Shown here piece by piece: positions 9,628 to 21,491 of a DNA stretch of 64,000 bases. The notes beneath the pieces are model-generated. The model searched no databases, had not been told where the DNA came from, and was given only the letters and a program-made list of their open reading frames with translations. This stretch comes from Paulownia fortunei (lineage: Eukaryota > Streptophyta > Magnoliopsida > Lamiales > Paulowniaceae). Position 1 is the stretch's first letter. Each line of letters starts with the position of its first letter. The translations under genes and the position numbers were made by a program. The DNA lies in contig CM033121.1 in assembly GCA_019321725.1 (NCBI GenBank), positions 9,300,001 through 9,364,000 of the forward strand. Direction: 5' to 3'.

Positions 9628-11065
9628 TGATAAATGCATATTTTGATATATTTTTGTATCAAATACTTTATACTTTTTTACTTTATTCTTGTTAATATTA
9701 TTGTTTTATTAATATTTTGTGTTAGGGAATAAATGGAAGCATGTTTCCAAGCTTGTGCAATGTTTGTAATTTGAGCATAATTTCATGATCAAAAGCCTTA
9801 TGGACCTAAAACTTATTTCATTTGAAAGCTAAGAGATAGAGGTACAACGTTTGTGTTGAAAGCTCAGCCCAATTCAGTCTTGATTATAGCAGAATATTCA
9901 TCCAAGTAGTTGCACAAAATGGATCACCAAAATTCGGATCAGAGTTCAGCCCAAATTGACTTATTTTACCAATTGGGTTATATCTCTCGAGCCTAAATTT
10001 ATTTTGGACTGAAATTTGGATATGTTATACACAAGAGAAAATAAACAAGTTTTCTAAAGACAAGATGGTGTGAAAATATGTCAAAATGATAGAACCATAG
10101 GCTGCAAGTTGTTATTGCTGTTAAAGGATGGTTCTTGCACATAACTTGATAATTTGACCATATCTCATTCATCCGACCATCAAATTTGGCAAATGATATA
10201 TAAAAATATATCAGCGCTGAAAGATATACAATTTTGATTCTTTACATATATTCAAAATCTGGATGTATCTGACCAAACAATGCAATTTCATTCAATAGGT
10301 GAGAACTTGGTGTAACAACTTACCAACTCTTGGCAACTAGCATATCACTTGATTAACCCCTCCATTATTTGTTTGGCATCTAACTTACTCCAAGTACTGT
10401 AAATAGGCCATGTATTAAGCTTGTAAGAGAAGGGGGTAGAGGGTTTCTTTAGGCTAAGTTTTCTAATTTGTATGCTTTCTAGTATTGTATGTTTTCTAGT
10501 ATTGTAAGTTTTCTAGTAGTAATAGAAATACATTCTCTAGTTTCTCTTATATTTTTAGTCTTTGCTACTTTTATTATGTCTTTCTAAATTTTATTTTGCT
10601 GAGAAAAAAGGGTAAACCTCTTGATTGAGGAAAATGAATGGTTATAAGGGTAGAAAATATTTAAGTATGTTGTATTATTATTTTTATTTTCGATCTAAAC
10701 CCTACTTGTTTTGTGGTGATTCTTCATTTATGTACTCCAATGGCACAACAAATACTTGAGTTCATTTAGAATATTATGCATTTTTACCCCACCGATTGCT
10801 AATGTAAAATTTTGATTTGTTATTGACGAAGGTGTACATAAATACTTAATTTTATAAATAAGTGTTGGCGTTAAGAGATAATTTACAATAGTAAGACAAT
10901 CTCATGATTACCTTATTGTATGAGTTATTTGATAATATCTTACATTGGAATCTTCATTATGTATGGATTCCAATTATGCCAATTAATAGAGGTAAAAAGA
11001 ATAAATAACTATTTCTCTATCCAAAACTCAAGAGTGGATCCATAATCCTCAATACTCTTATTATT
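9628..11065 (+). repeat. 3' LTR (family A) of the Athila-like element, truncated
   Basis: Starts TGATAAATGC right after a PPT. It aligns along its length with the minus-strand solo LTR at 49811-51386 (1576 bp) and the copy at 55640-56960. Homology stops at about 11065, so roughly the last 140 bases, with the CA end, are missing. The promoter region near 10394 reads TGTAAATAGGCC where the solo copy has TATAAATAGGCC. Confidence 0.85.
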
Positions 11066-12360
11066 CAGATTTTGAACTTGTACGAAAAGTTTTAAGGTCA
11101 CTACCAGATAGGCTTGCGTACAAGGTCACTGCTATTGAAGAAGCCAGTGATATTGAAAACATGAAACTAGATAAGTTGTTAGGCTCCTTACAAATATTTG
11201 AACTAAATCTCAATCACAACAGGAGAGACAAAGGTAAAAATGTTGTCTTTCAAGCTGAAGTTCCAAAATCAACATCAGAACCAAAAGATGATGATGATAT
11301 ATCAAAATTTGAGGCATTTTTTACAAAGAACTTTGGCAAAATTCTCAAAAAATAAACAAAAAGTCGAACAAGCCAAAGTCTGGTAAGCTTTTTAATTCAC
11401 AAAAAGGTAAACCTATTTCTAATCTTTCTGATGATAGGAAAAGTAGAAGAATTCAATGTCGTGAATATGAAAGGTTTGGGCTTGTCCAAGTAGGGTGCGC
11501 TAATGCTTTCAAACAGATGGGCAAATCTCTAACTACCACCTAGAGTGATGAAAAACCTAAGAAAAGTCAGTAAAATGATAAGGAAGGATATTTGAGAAAT
11601 CATATGGCGCTCAACTCTAAGATGATCAATAGTCATCGTGAAAAATGTTATAAGTCAAAGGTATGTTCCAATAATTTAGTATAATGAAACATGTCTGACT
11701 TCATCTATTGTTATAAGTGAAAATGATGTGTAGAATTTAGATTCAGAGATGAGAATGAGCCGAGCATCAAGGATATTCAACAAACATATAATAAAATATT
11801 TAAAAAATGCTTGAGATATGGAAAATCAACAAGTCAGTTGAGGAATAAATTTTTGTACTAAACAAGAAAAATAAGTTGATGACAGTAGAAATACTTGAAT
11901 TTACGAACCTTGTTGCTGAAAGGACAGAAAAATTGAAGAAATTGAGCAGGAATTGTTTCATACTCAAAAAGTGATAAAGCTTGATTCTAGTAAGAAAAAA
12001 CTAGATGAAACACACTCCATTAAAAAAACCATGTAGTGGTCATCATGGTTTAGGATATACTGGCGAGACTTAAACTTCAAAAACTATTTTTGTAAAGAAA
12101 ACCAAACCTGTTCAGTCTATCTTTGATAAAAGCAAAAATCTTATTTTTCAAAAGGTCAAGCTGAAAAGGTTTATTCCTATTTGTCATTTTTGTAGTCTGC
12201 CTAGACATATCCAACCAAGATGTTTTTGGTTTAAAAAGTCTTTAAAGAATGGTATGCAGTTTGGTTCACCTGTTTCTGCAATGTTGCAACATAAATCTAA
12301 ATTGTTACAACAAACTCCTAAGATCAAAATTGACTTGAAAAACGAACTCAAAGAAGAATC
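11065..12360 (+). pseudogene. gag remnant of Sirevirus-like Ty1/copia element
   Basis: Begins abruptly inside the LTR with SDFELVRKVLRSLPDRLAYK, the middle of a copia gag, and continues as LDKLLGSLQIFELNL in the open frame 11161-11355. Later frames are broken. A CCHC knuckle (CHFCSLPRHIQPRC, CX2CX4HX4C) is at 12182-12223. Wording is that of the Sirevirus (SIRE/Maximus) branch. Role: capsid and RNA binding. The 5' part and LTR are absent. Confidence 0.75.
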
Positions 12361-13360
12361 TGATGAGAAAGTTAGAACTTAGATGTTTTGTTTCAGATAT
12401 TTCTCTAAAAGCCTGTACTAATGATAGTTGGTATTTTGATAGTGGATGTTCTAGATATATGACAGGAGACAAGGAAAAATTGAAAGGCTATCAAAGTGTG
12501 AATGAAGGACATGTTACATTAAGAGATGGTGAAAAGAGACATGTACTTAGAAAATGAGTACTCAATGTTGAAGGACTGCCAAAACATATGCATGTGCTCC
12601 ATGAAAAGGGTTTAAAGAAAAATCTAACTAGCATTAGCCAACTTTGTGACCAGAATCTTGTTGTCAAGTTTATTGAAGACAAATGCCACGTAGTTGATGA
12701 AACTGATAGGTATGTTACAATATAAAAGCTGATGAAACTTTTATATGTTACAATATACAAGTTAATTGGTTCTCATTCATCTGATAGTTGTTAGATATTG
12801 CAACAACCTCAGGTATGTTACAATATAAAAGTTGATGAGACTGATTTATGCCACCAAAAATTAGGGCATTTGAATTTCAAGAATCTAATTAAGATTGTGA
12901 ATAGAGGAGTTGTGCTAGGAGTGCCAAATTTAAACAAAAAGAATCCAGGAGTGTGTAGTGCATGCCAACTTGGAAGAAGGGTACACACAAAGTATTGCAA
13001 CACATCACTACATCACGTACTCTAGAACTTCTTCATATGGACCTCATGGTTCTCATGCAGGTAGAAAGTTTAGAAGGAAAAAGGTATATGTTTATGTATG
13101 ATTTTTCTAGATTTACTTAGGTAGATTTTATTAGAGAAAAATCGGATACCTTTCAACTGTTCAAAAAATCATGCAAAAAATTGGTAAATGAAAAGAATAA
13201 TGATATTGGGAAAATAGTTTGAATTCGAAGTGATCATGATAAGAAATTTAAAAATATTGTCTTTACCAATTTTTGTGAAAAATATTAAATTGCACATGAA
13301 TTTTTTGCTGCAAAAATACCACAACAAATTGGTATTATGGAAAGGAAGAACAGAACTAAT
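12361..13360 (+). pseudogene. Protease-integrase remnant of Sirevirus-like Ty1/copia element
   Basis: The protease active-site region SWYFDSGCSRYMTGDKEKL (DSG) lies at about 12426-12482, followed by the GAG-pre-integrase region and the integrase zinc site: CHQKLGHLNFKNL (12854 onward) with CSACQLGRR at about 12955. Near the end FAAKIPQQIGIMERKNRTN (13302-13358) matches the conserved PQQNGVVERKNRT block with its catalytic Glu. After that the copia homology stops dead; RT and RNase H are missing. Numerous stops separate the pieces. Confidence 0.75.
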
Positions 13361-13759
13361 CCATACTTTTGTAATCATGGTTTTTGTAACTATTCAAGTG
13401 CCATTGACATTTCTAAAAACCCTGTTCAGCCGTTTTGTTTAATTTTTATATATTTTAAATTTATTATGTATGTATTTATGTCATATTATTTTTATAATTA
13501 TAATGGTATTATTTTTCAAATTATACGGATTCAACCGATCGAGTTCAGGATGGGTTTGGATCCAAATCCTTACAAATCTTGGCTAGGCGGGTATGGAGCT
13601 TTGGTAAACTTATCCCAAACTCACAACATTACCATCTCTAATTGTATTGGAGTCTCACTTGCAAACTCGAAAGAGTGGGATGGAAATAATTCATTGGAAT
13701 TATTGAAGATGAAAAATAATAAAACCACTTATATTAACTATTTAAGCAGATTGGTATGA
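13337..13759 (+). other. Open frame running from copia integrase into unknown sequence
   Basis: 140 codons open without a stop. The first 7 or so residues (MERKNRTN) are the copia integrase. The rest, including FRMGLDPNPYKSWLGGYGAL and ITISNCIGVSLANSKEWDG, I do not recognise. It has a hydrophobic Tyr/Phe-rich stretch around codons 30-60. It is long for this AT-rich context but may still be chance. Confidence 0.3.
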
Positions 13760-14084
13760 AACACAACTAATGATTTGGTGGTTAATCATTCAAATTAAAT
13801 ATAAATCAAGACATAAACATTTAATGTTACTACTTGAAAGTATAAGGCATCATAATTCCTGATTGCAACTAGTTATCATCAAGGTAGCATTATTAAATGC
13901 AACGAAGAATTATTACCCAAAAATATATACTCGAATGAATGAATTTTTTTTCTTTGATAAAATGATATTGATGATCATATCGTGCTAGCCAATATCTACT
14001 GTTTCTTATTTTACCCCATCTGCTTAAAATTTTATCTTGGGAAGATCTACCCTAAACATCTTCCAAGCTATGATATACACTTTT
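13760..14084. other. Noncoding; part is duplicated near the window end
   Basis: Contains TTGCAACTAGTTATC, AAGGTAGCATTATTAAA and TTTCTTATTTTACC blocks that recur in the same order at 62970-63420. Otherwise AT-rich without recognised content. Confidence 0.5.
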
Positions 14085-16178
14085 TGTTGGGTTCACATAG
14101 ATCCCAAGATATGTGGCGCAGTAGAATTTTAAATTTTTAAAAATAATATATTATGATATTCATAATTTAAACCTATGTATTACATTACTATTATGATTGG
14201 ATTAATTATGTATAATTTAATTCTTGTATAGGAAGGTTTCAATTTTTACCTATAAGCTTTTTGTTGAGTGTAAAGGACAATGAAATAATTCAAATCGTTC
14301 TCTATCTTCTATTGTGGAAATGTAGACTTCTTGAATTCCTACAAGTTCTAAACCCCTACATGGAAATAGTTCGCCTTAAAGCTCCATGTGTATCTCCTTT
14401 AAGGTTATTTACAAGATGGATGCCCATTGGCTATTAAACCTATGGCAATAGGTTTGATTTCAAAATTCCTACCTAGGGAATGTTGATTTAGGATTGATGC
14501 AATAATGACACAAACCACTTTGTGTATAGGTATATAATTTTGAGTTATTCTATTCAAAAGGACTAGAATTGAGGAACACAAAATCAACACTTGACGGAAG
14601 ATGGAGGGAACGATTTTTGGGAGCTAAAGGGACACGGTTTTCGGGCTGTTTTAGGAGATAAAAACAGAAAATTTTAAAGCCAAAATTCTGCCTAAATGAT
14701 TCTATGTAGCCCTCAGAGTCTCGTCCCAATAGGATTTCCATTCCTTACTTATCTTCACCTCCTTTAAGGAAGTGTCCATGTGGACCAAGGACTCTTATGG
14801 ATAACATCAACACTAATCCAACTACTTAGGACATTCTTCCTCTAGGATTGGATTATTCCATCATCTAATTGCTATTGGGCCTTGATCCCATCAAATCCAT
14901 ATCTATTGGACCTAGTCCTAAAATAAATTAAGCCCATTAAATTGATTCAATTAATTAAATTATTGATCCATTATATGAATTAATTAAAAATCCACTTAAT
15001 TGTTCCAATTGGACTTCCACTAATCTCATTAGATCCGATAAATTGATCCCATTAATTAATTAAATTAATACAACACTTGAATTAAGTAAAATTTAATAAA
15101 TTAATTAATATGATTAATTAATTTACTTAATCCACTAATTAAATAATTTCTTGTAGCAAGAATTGAACTTATCCAAGTTAGTATGTGACCCTTTAGGTTT
15201 ATTAATAAGTTAATAATGGGCTCACAACTCTTGTGTTTTAATTGAATAATTAAATTACTCAAATTAGTTAATTTAATATATTAGTGTATGATCCATCAAA
15301 TATGGTTAGCGTCTATTAGATCTATTTAGTCATATTACCAACTTTACTTGTTAATCAGATTCAATTGTTGTAACAATTGAATAATTTGTAGCAACTAGTA
15401 AAAAATAGTAATGTAAACGACACACAAGATTTTTTACATGCTTTAAGTGTAAATGTACTCTACATGTACGAGACCACCATCTACAATGAATACTTTACTA
15501 ATTTAAATTATAGTTACAATAATGAGACTTATTCAAAATATAAAGACTCCATCTTTACTAATGACGTCATTCTTGTACAACTCAATTAGTGAAGTTTTAG
15601 TGAGATCCCCTCGACTTTTAAGTCTATACAGTTAAACTTCATTCAACGTTGAAATTCTTTCAGATGGTAGACCTATCTTCTCTCGAAAAACTTCAAAAAT
15701 TTTCTCCCAAAGAATTGCGCTAATCTCCCGAAAGGCCCACCCACTTCTTGCAAAGAGTGAATAAAGATGAGATCAATTCTCAAAGCTTGAAGCCGTGTGC
15801 ATCTTCTCACAAAAGATGTGCCATTCTTCTTGTGTTTTGAGGTTCTTATACATTATTATTAAGCTCGAATCTCCACTTCAAAAATATTCAGATTCGCTGC
15901 ATAGATAATACAAGATATGTCAAGATCCTTTCTTTATTAGTAAAAGATCTCAACTTATCTTGTAAATAAATTCTTCAAATCTTTTTATCAATGTAATCCA
16001 ATCAAATTTGAACATGATAAATGAGATAATTAATTCATATAAAGTAACCCAATTAAATCATTTAATTATTGTGGAAGATGGCAAGTTGCTAATCAATGCC
16101 AACTAACTAAATCATAATTAATCATGATTTCATCATAATCATAATTATGATCTAATTATAATCAATTATGATTTATCA
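14085..16178 (-). repeat. Copia LTR-like noncoding block (minus strand)
   Basis: On the minus strand the low-coordinate end reads GTGAACCCAACA, matching the end of the 2.2-kb copia LTR at 29490 (GCGAACCCAACA). A block rich in AATTAATT and the phrase AACCTAAAGGGTCACAT at about 15190 also parallel that LTR (AACCTAAGAGGGTCACAT). The high-coordinate end starts TGATAAATC after a PPT. It could be one LTR of about 2.1 kb or two LTR pieces joined near 15.5 kb; I cannot decide. No matching target duplication is found. Confidence 0.5.
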
Positions 16179-16193
16179 ATCTCCTCATTTGGC
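16179..16193 (-). promoter_or_regulatory. Polypurine tract of Sirevirus-like element
   Basis: Minus strand GCCAAATGAGGAGAT followed by TGATAAATC. It corresponds to the GCCAAAGGGGGAGAT tract typical just before Sirevirus 3' LTRs, and lies just past the env-like gene. Confidence 0.5.
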
Positions 16194-16376
16194 ATTGAAT
16201 GGTCAAAACCAAATATCAGCTACCCTTGAATACAAGACTTATCAAAATAAATAAACTTCCCTTAAGTTTAACTTGTTGTTTCAATAATTTACATTCTTCC
16301 CCTGTAGAAAAGATTGGACTATTTGCAAAATAGAGTCCACAATCCTAATACTTAGGACAATTAGATTCAATAACAT

Positions 16377-18311
16377 CTAAGCAAATATTCTATCAACTAC
16401 ACATAACTTAAACAGTCTCAAACCATCAACATAAATATCAAAATAGTCATAAAAAATAGTTGAAGTAAATAAAAAAGCCTCAGATTCATCTTTAGTAGCT
16501 AAAACATCTTCCTCAGAATCAAGAACTTCAGCATTTTCTTCTTCCCCTTTTTGACCAATTGATGACGAAAGAGAATCATCCCCAATTGAATCCTCATCAT
16601 CATCACTTGAATATTTGAAAACAACTGAAGGAGAGGCATGGAGAGACATCAACAGGGAGATTAGCCTCTTTTCCTTAGCGTGGTAGAATAGTTTTTGCTA
16701 ACTGGCCTCCTTAACCTCATCTTCAACATATTGGAGAAAGGCTGACAGAATAGTTATTGCAACAAATACAGTGTTGGAACTTCCTTTTTCTAGTTGTGCC
16801 TTTCCCTTTACCTTCTTTTTGAGATAATCAGGATGTGTTCCACTAAGCAACTTAGAAAAGACAACGATCTTCTTCCGTAGTAGGTCCAGTATCTCAGTAG
16901 GTTTCTTCTTGAGTTCTTGTGATTCCAAAAACCTGTAAATGAGATAAGGAAAGGAAATGATACCTTTGTGATTTGCCTGCCAAATGAAAATTTCACAGAT
17001 CAGTTTTCCTAAGTTGATAGGCAAGCCTGTCCCAATGCAAAACAAAACAGTGGCTAGCTCCTTCACAATACCAGTGGTGTTTACAGTAGGTGTCCTGTTG
17101 CTAATACCTATCTTATGATACAAAAAATACTTCAAAGTGAGTTTGCCAGTGGGAATAAAAGAGGTATTAGCCATTTAGTAACTTGACTACATGTCAACTC
17201 AAAGTAAGCATTCCAAAAATCCTTAAGAAAAGCTATATATTCTTGATTAGAGGAACCATAAAACTTATTGATCACTTGAGGCAAAAATTTATACATTCTG
17301 TTTCGAACAAAAAACCTTCCCAAACCTATGTGAGTTAATATCCTTAACCTTCTCAAACAAGTTAGCATAAAATGCAAGAACCACAACAAAATAATAATCC
17401 CTAATTTTATTTATCGCAACTAGTCTATAAGTTGTTCAGAATGAACTTTTCATTCAAACACTCTCTTCCAAAAAAAATTAGTCTCAGTTAAATAAAAAAG
17501 ATAAGAGAAAGAACGATTTATCTCATAGAGAAATCATACTCAACCTTCTCCTCAACAACGTTAGTTTGGGGAACACCCTTTTAACTGGATTCTAAATCAA
17601 AATTTGAAGTGTCCACGACTTGGGCATTCTTATTTAGCCATGATGACCTTTGGAGCATAGTCTGCTAAGTTTCCTCCTCGGGATCATAGGTAGGATCATC
17701 ATCAACCACTTTTCTTTTCCCTTTATCAACTGCAGGGATTTTCCTCATGCGTGGAAATCTAGAAAACCAAGATGGGTATGCATGTGGTCCTCTAGTTTTG
17801 GTTGAGGATGCAGGTTCTGGAGGTGGATGAACAGATTCTTCCTCAGGCTCTTTTGCAACAGAATGAGAAGGTTGTTCCTGTGTTACAATAGGTGGACTTC
17901 CAAGGGGTCCCAAAAGAAAAAAATTGAGCAATATTTGCTTCAATTGAGAGAGTGCATCAGGGTATTAGAAATTTCTTCGATTAGATCTGGAATTTTTTCA
18001 ACAGCCATAATCTCTACCCCTCGCATTTGAGTTTTATTTCCAACCCCTTCATCCATTACCGTGGGTTCACCTTAAATAGCTTATTCCTCTACAACTTCCT
18101 CTACAACTTTCTCTTACTATAGCAATGCACTGGCTACATTTGAATCACCCATGATTATATTATATACAAGTGGAAGAGGATGCTTTGGTTCAGCACTTGG
18201 TTACCGCGAGTGACTAGCACCAGATGAGGAGCTTCACTTTCTCTTGGTGGATTTTTGTCCGCCTCTAACTGAAGTTTCTCCCTTTTTGGAGCTTTCTCTA
18301 GTGCCCACCAT
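16377..18311 (-). pseudogene. Sirevirus-type envelope-like gene remnant (putative plant transposon protein domain)
   Basis: Minus-strand gene between copia pol scraps (upstream) and a PPT (downstream), the position of the third gene of Sireviruses. ATG at 18311 opens MVGTRESSKKGETSVRGG, a basic Ser-rich start. Next come a Pro/Glu-rich part (17943-17665, HPPPEPASSTK, KGKRKVVDDD), then a core with FYANL and, in the 158-codon frame 17174-16698, ISNRTPTVN, GTGLPINLGKLICEIFIW and FPYLIYRFLE. The tail (16652-16377) is acidic (SDDDEDSIGDDSLSS, EEENAEVLDSEED). The core matches the family often labelled putative plant transposon protein. Its function is not established; envelope-like refers to position. 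At least four stops or shifts. Confidence 0.7.
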
Positions 18312-19305
18312 GATTAAGACCTCTAAGGTTAAATAGAAGAGTAACAGAGCAACCTACGGGCTGAAGAAGAAATAGGGAAAAATAAAATTAAGGGGAATTA
18401 GGGTTTTCAATTTCTAAATGCCATAACAACTCCTAAAGCCACTATTTATTGAATCCTACTTCGTTTCCTGTGAAGCTACTCAATAATCTCCTTGGTTTGG
18501 CAAATTCTCTAAAACAAGACTTTGACTTGCATTCAATATCTTATCAATCATTAAATTAGGGAAATTTTAGAAAATTAAATCTGTGAGCAAATTCTATTGC
18601 AGTAGATAATTTCAAATCACCTCCATATTTATCCAAATCTCTTGTGATGTATTTCCAAGCATACAATTCTTAATTTATGCCTATAAAAAGAAAATTTCAA
18701 AATGCTTTAATTTTGACCATAATAAAATGTGTCACATGTTTTAAAAAATCAAATATTTATGTCTTAAGGTCCGAAAATCTCTTCAAACATACCTACAAAA
18801 GAAAATTTTAATTACATTCCAAATTTAATTCCTCGAATATTTTGAGTGAGAGATTTCATGCAATTATATATATATAATGCTCTTCTCTCTCACATTTGAA
18901 TTGGATTTAGCCAATTAGTAGCTTTTACTCTATTCCAAAGGTAGCTCTTTCTCATGAAAAATTATTTTTTTTAAATCATGAGATACACCATTGGATAGGT
19001 AGCTATTTCGGTCAAAGACCTCTAAATAAGCACAATATCAAGGAACATTTGATAGAATGTTTGTCAAAATTTTAGAAACAGTCATGTTAATAAGATTCAG
19101 CAGACCAAGACTTCAAATTTTAACCATTTAAAACACATGTTGAACAAATGTAGAATGCTTAGTGCAATTCCTATCATGTTATGCCAAATATGTTCTAACA
19201 ACTATTAAATTATTACAACATGTATAGATAAAGACACAAGCAATATGGTTGTAATAAATTCCCTTTTCTTTTGAATGTTCTTGTAATTAGATCACATAGA
19301 TTCCT
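18312..19305 (-). other. Spacer between copia pol end and env-like gene
   Basis: AT-rich, stops in all frames on the minus strand. Consistent with the intergenic leader of a Sirevirus env-like gene. Nothing else recognised. Confidence 0.45.
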
Positions 19306-20110
19306 AGATATTTTCTCAATGAATTAAAATGAAGTACATCTAGAGATTTCGTAAATATATCAACAAGTTGTTTCTCTATTGCAACATAGTATATCACTAT
19401 AGATTTCTTTTCAACTGAATCCCTAATAAAACGATGATGAATAACTAAATGCTTCGTTAACCTTTTGGTTGCTCAACAAAAGTTTCTTTTACATTTTTGG
19501 GTTCAATTGAAGGGGTGAAGCACACATATCTTACCATATCTTGATAGCTTACCTTAAGTTTTTTCCCTTGTTTGCCTACATTTAGTGAATGACCCTATGA
19601 TTTAATTAGTAAGTTGGTTCTTTTGAATTCTGATTGAGGGTTATTTCTAAACTATTTCAGTATTGTTTTATGTTCCCAGTCCAGCTTCATTTGTTGTAAC
19701 ATTTTTCCTGATTGCTGCAACATCAACCTCAGTGGTGACTTGAACACCATTCTGTTCAGTTCATTTTTTCCTCACTAAGTCTGAAAATTTCCTCTTCTAT
19801 TGTTAGTCCTATAGAAACATAAAAATCATGAACAACTACATTTAAGGATTACATGACAGTTTGGATTCTCACCATTCAAGGAATAACTAAGAAAAATACC
19901 TATATCACTCTAGCATCAAATTTCTTAACTGTTCACTATCATTTAGTACATAACATGAACAACCAAAGACATGAAAGTAGCTAAGATTAGGCTTTTTACC
20001 TTTTCAAATCTCATACGGGGTTTTCTTAGTACCTTTCCTCAAATACACCTTATTGATGGTGTAACATGCAGGCAAGACCATCTTTGAAAATAAAAATTAA
20101 GATTTACCTC
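19306..20110 (-). pseudogene. Copia pol scraps (integrase end and RNase H end)
   Basis: On the minus strand 20110-19920 reads VYLRKGTKKTPYEI, GKKPNLSYFHVFGCSCYVLN, the integrase C-terminal region; at about 19900 DIGIFLSYSLN follows. Then 19470-19306 reads TKHLVIHHRFIRDSVEKKS, QLVDIFTKSL, the RNase H C-terminus. The RT and most of RNase H between them are deleted. Wording fits the Sirevirus branch and the env-like gene next door on the same strand. Confidence 0.75.
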
Positions 20111-20560
20111 GAACAAATTTACATTTTTAAAACCCTCCATGAGGCGGGTTGAGGGGGTTTAGGTCCCCCCCCACCCCACCCCCAATTAGCAACCATCTCA
20201 CATTTGTATTCATTTTATTAAAATTATTAATTTAAGTTGCTAGATGAGTCCTATATAACTGCATATAGACTAGCTCAGAATTTCTCACACAGTTGAGTGA
20301 GATATCACAATTATCGTCATTGTACATGACACGTTTTCGCCGCATTCCTACCATAATCCATGATCATCCCCAGTGTTGTAGTAGTGCCAACCAAGCCAAT
20401 TACATTGATCAATTTTTATACTTTTATAAAAATAATCTTATTCAATTTAATACTAATAAAGCCAATTTTTCATCATTATGTATTCTTTATTTTATTTTGA
20501 TGAAGTTCCTTAGATCATGCATAGCTATGAAACATTATTGCTCAAAGTGATGGCAATCAT
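20111..20560. other. Noncoding segment with G/C-run tract
   Basis: Holds the C-run at 20165-20183 and otherwise AT-rich DNA. An 85-codon plus frame (20293-20550) has no recognisable features and is probably chance. Confidence 0.5.
20165..20183 (-). other. Putative G-quadruplex tract
   Basis: On the minus strand G5-T-G4-T-G8: at least four runs of three or more G separated by single T. It stands out in very AT-rich surroundings and abuts the truncated end of the copia scraps. Confidence 0.55.
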
Positions 20561-21465
20561 GAAATATATTACGAGACTTCACTATGCTCAATCAAGGACT
20601 TGGATAAACCTTCCAACAAAGCAAGTGTAGGTCAGTCAATGGATGTGCATATGAAGATTTAGAGTCTTTACACAAGTAAGCATCACTTATATATCCGAAG
20701 ATTCCTTCAATTTTGGACTGGGATTATGCTTTGGCAACATTTCCACTAGGTGACCTTATATGGACTGTTGTAATTTAGGTAAAGTAGGTTTGGCTTTCTT
20801 TAGCTATAAATCCATAGTCACTGTCCCACTCCTAAGAGTAATCATCTCACAATGCTCATTGCATTTGGTCGCTTGGAACTTGTCCTTCTTGTTGTTGCGC
20901 ATTAATTGTTATGGCTAGTTATCCAATCTGAACTTCAAGAGACTTCATTTGTGTTTCCACACTAATCATCTATACTCCCATAATAGATGCCAACTGTCCA
21001 ATCTGAGTTCCAATTTTGTCAAGCCTGGCTTTATACTTGTTGAACCTGGCCTTGTTTCCAATATGAAAGTGCTAAGCACTTCTTTTAAAGAGGAATTTTT
21101 CTTCGATGCTTGATTGGTAAACCTCAATGGATAATTAAAATTTGGAGATGGTTAGGAGATATTTCTTAAGTTTCCATAAGATAGATTCCCATGATTGTGA
21201 AGTCCTTGAGGTGCTCCACATGTGGTCAAGACTATAAACTGATGGGACAATGACGAAACTATGCATTAAGAGCCGCCAAGCAATCTATTTCCATAGCCCT
21301 AGCTACCGTCTTACTCATAAATCTTGCTATTGGCTATTGATAGTTGTTGGTATCCATTTCCAATGCTTCGACATCAAAAAAACAAAAATAAAAAAAAATA
21401 AATTAAAAAACTTGAATCAAAACTAAGATTACTTGGTAACATTATTAATGTGAATAAGATAAATC
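20561..21465 (-). pseudogene. Ty3/gypsy gag remnant (Athila-like), truncated
   Basis: Follows the LTR and PBS on the same strand. Recognisable minus-strand pieces are MDTNNYQ near 21355, LEVQIGQLA near 20945 (family LExQMGQLA) and MITLRSGTV near 20850 (the conserved ITLRSG phrase between gag and protease in this lineage). Most of gag between these and all of pol are missing, so this is a solo 5' end. Many stops. Confidence 0.6.
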
Positions 21466-21485
21466 AATCCCCTGCAATGGCGCCA
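21466..21485 (-). promoter_or_regulatory. Primer binding site, tRNA-Asp type
   Basis: Minus strand TGGCGCCATTGCAGGGGATT, two or three changes from the TGGCGCCGTTGCCGGGGA site used by Athila-type elements. Lies six bases after the LTR end. Confidence 0.8.
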
Positions 21486-21491
21486 AAAACT

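Larger units (their letters stand above)
1194..11065 (+). mobile_element. Athila-like Ty3/gypsy retrotransposon carrying extra ORFs (decayed)
   Basis: Domains in order on the plus strand: gag with zinc knuckle, protease (DLGAS), RT (FMDDF), RNase H, integrase, a Cys-motif accessory frame, a LOG-like frame, about 1.75 kb of 3' noncoding DNA, a polypurine tract and a 3' LTR. The wording of RT (GWTIADIKGI, RRLNPNMKEVV, TRTVTGWR) is that of plant Athila-lineage pol. The 5' LTR and PBS are not visible; a gap sits there. The 3' LTR is cut at about 11065 by a copia fragment. Many stops and frameshifts make it non-autonomous. Treating the LOG-like frame as internal follows from the PPT-LTR lying 3' of it; this is inference, well supported by order and strand. 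Confidence 0.85.

Noticed and set aside
16698..17174. 158-codon minus frame as a host gene
   Set aside because: Fits the Sirevirus env-like core and lies between pol scraps and a PPT.
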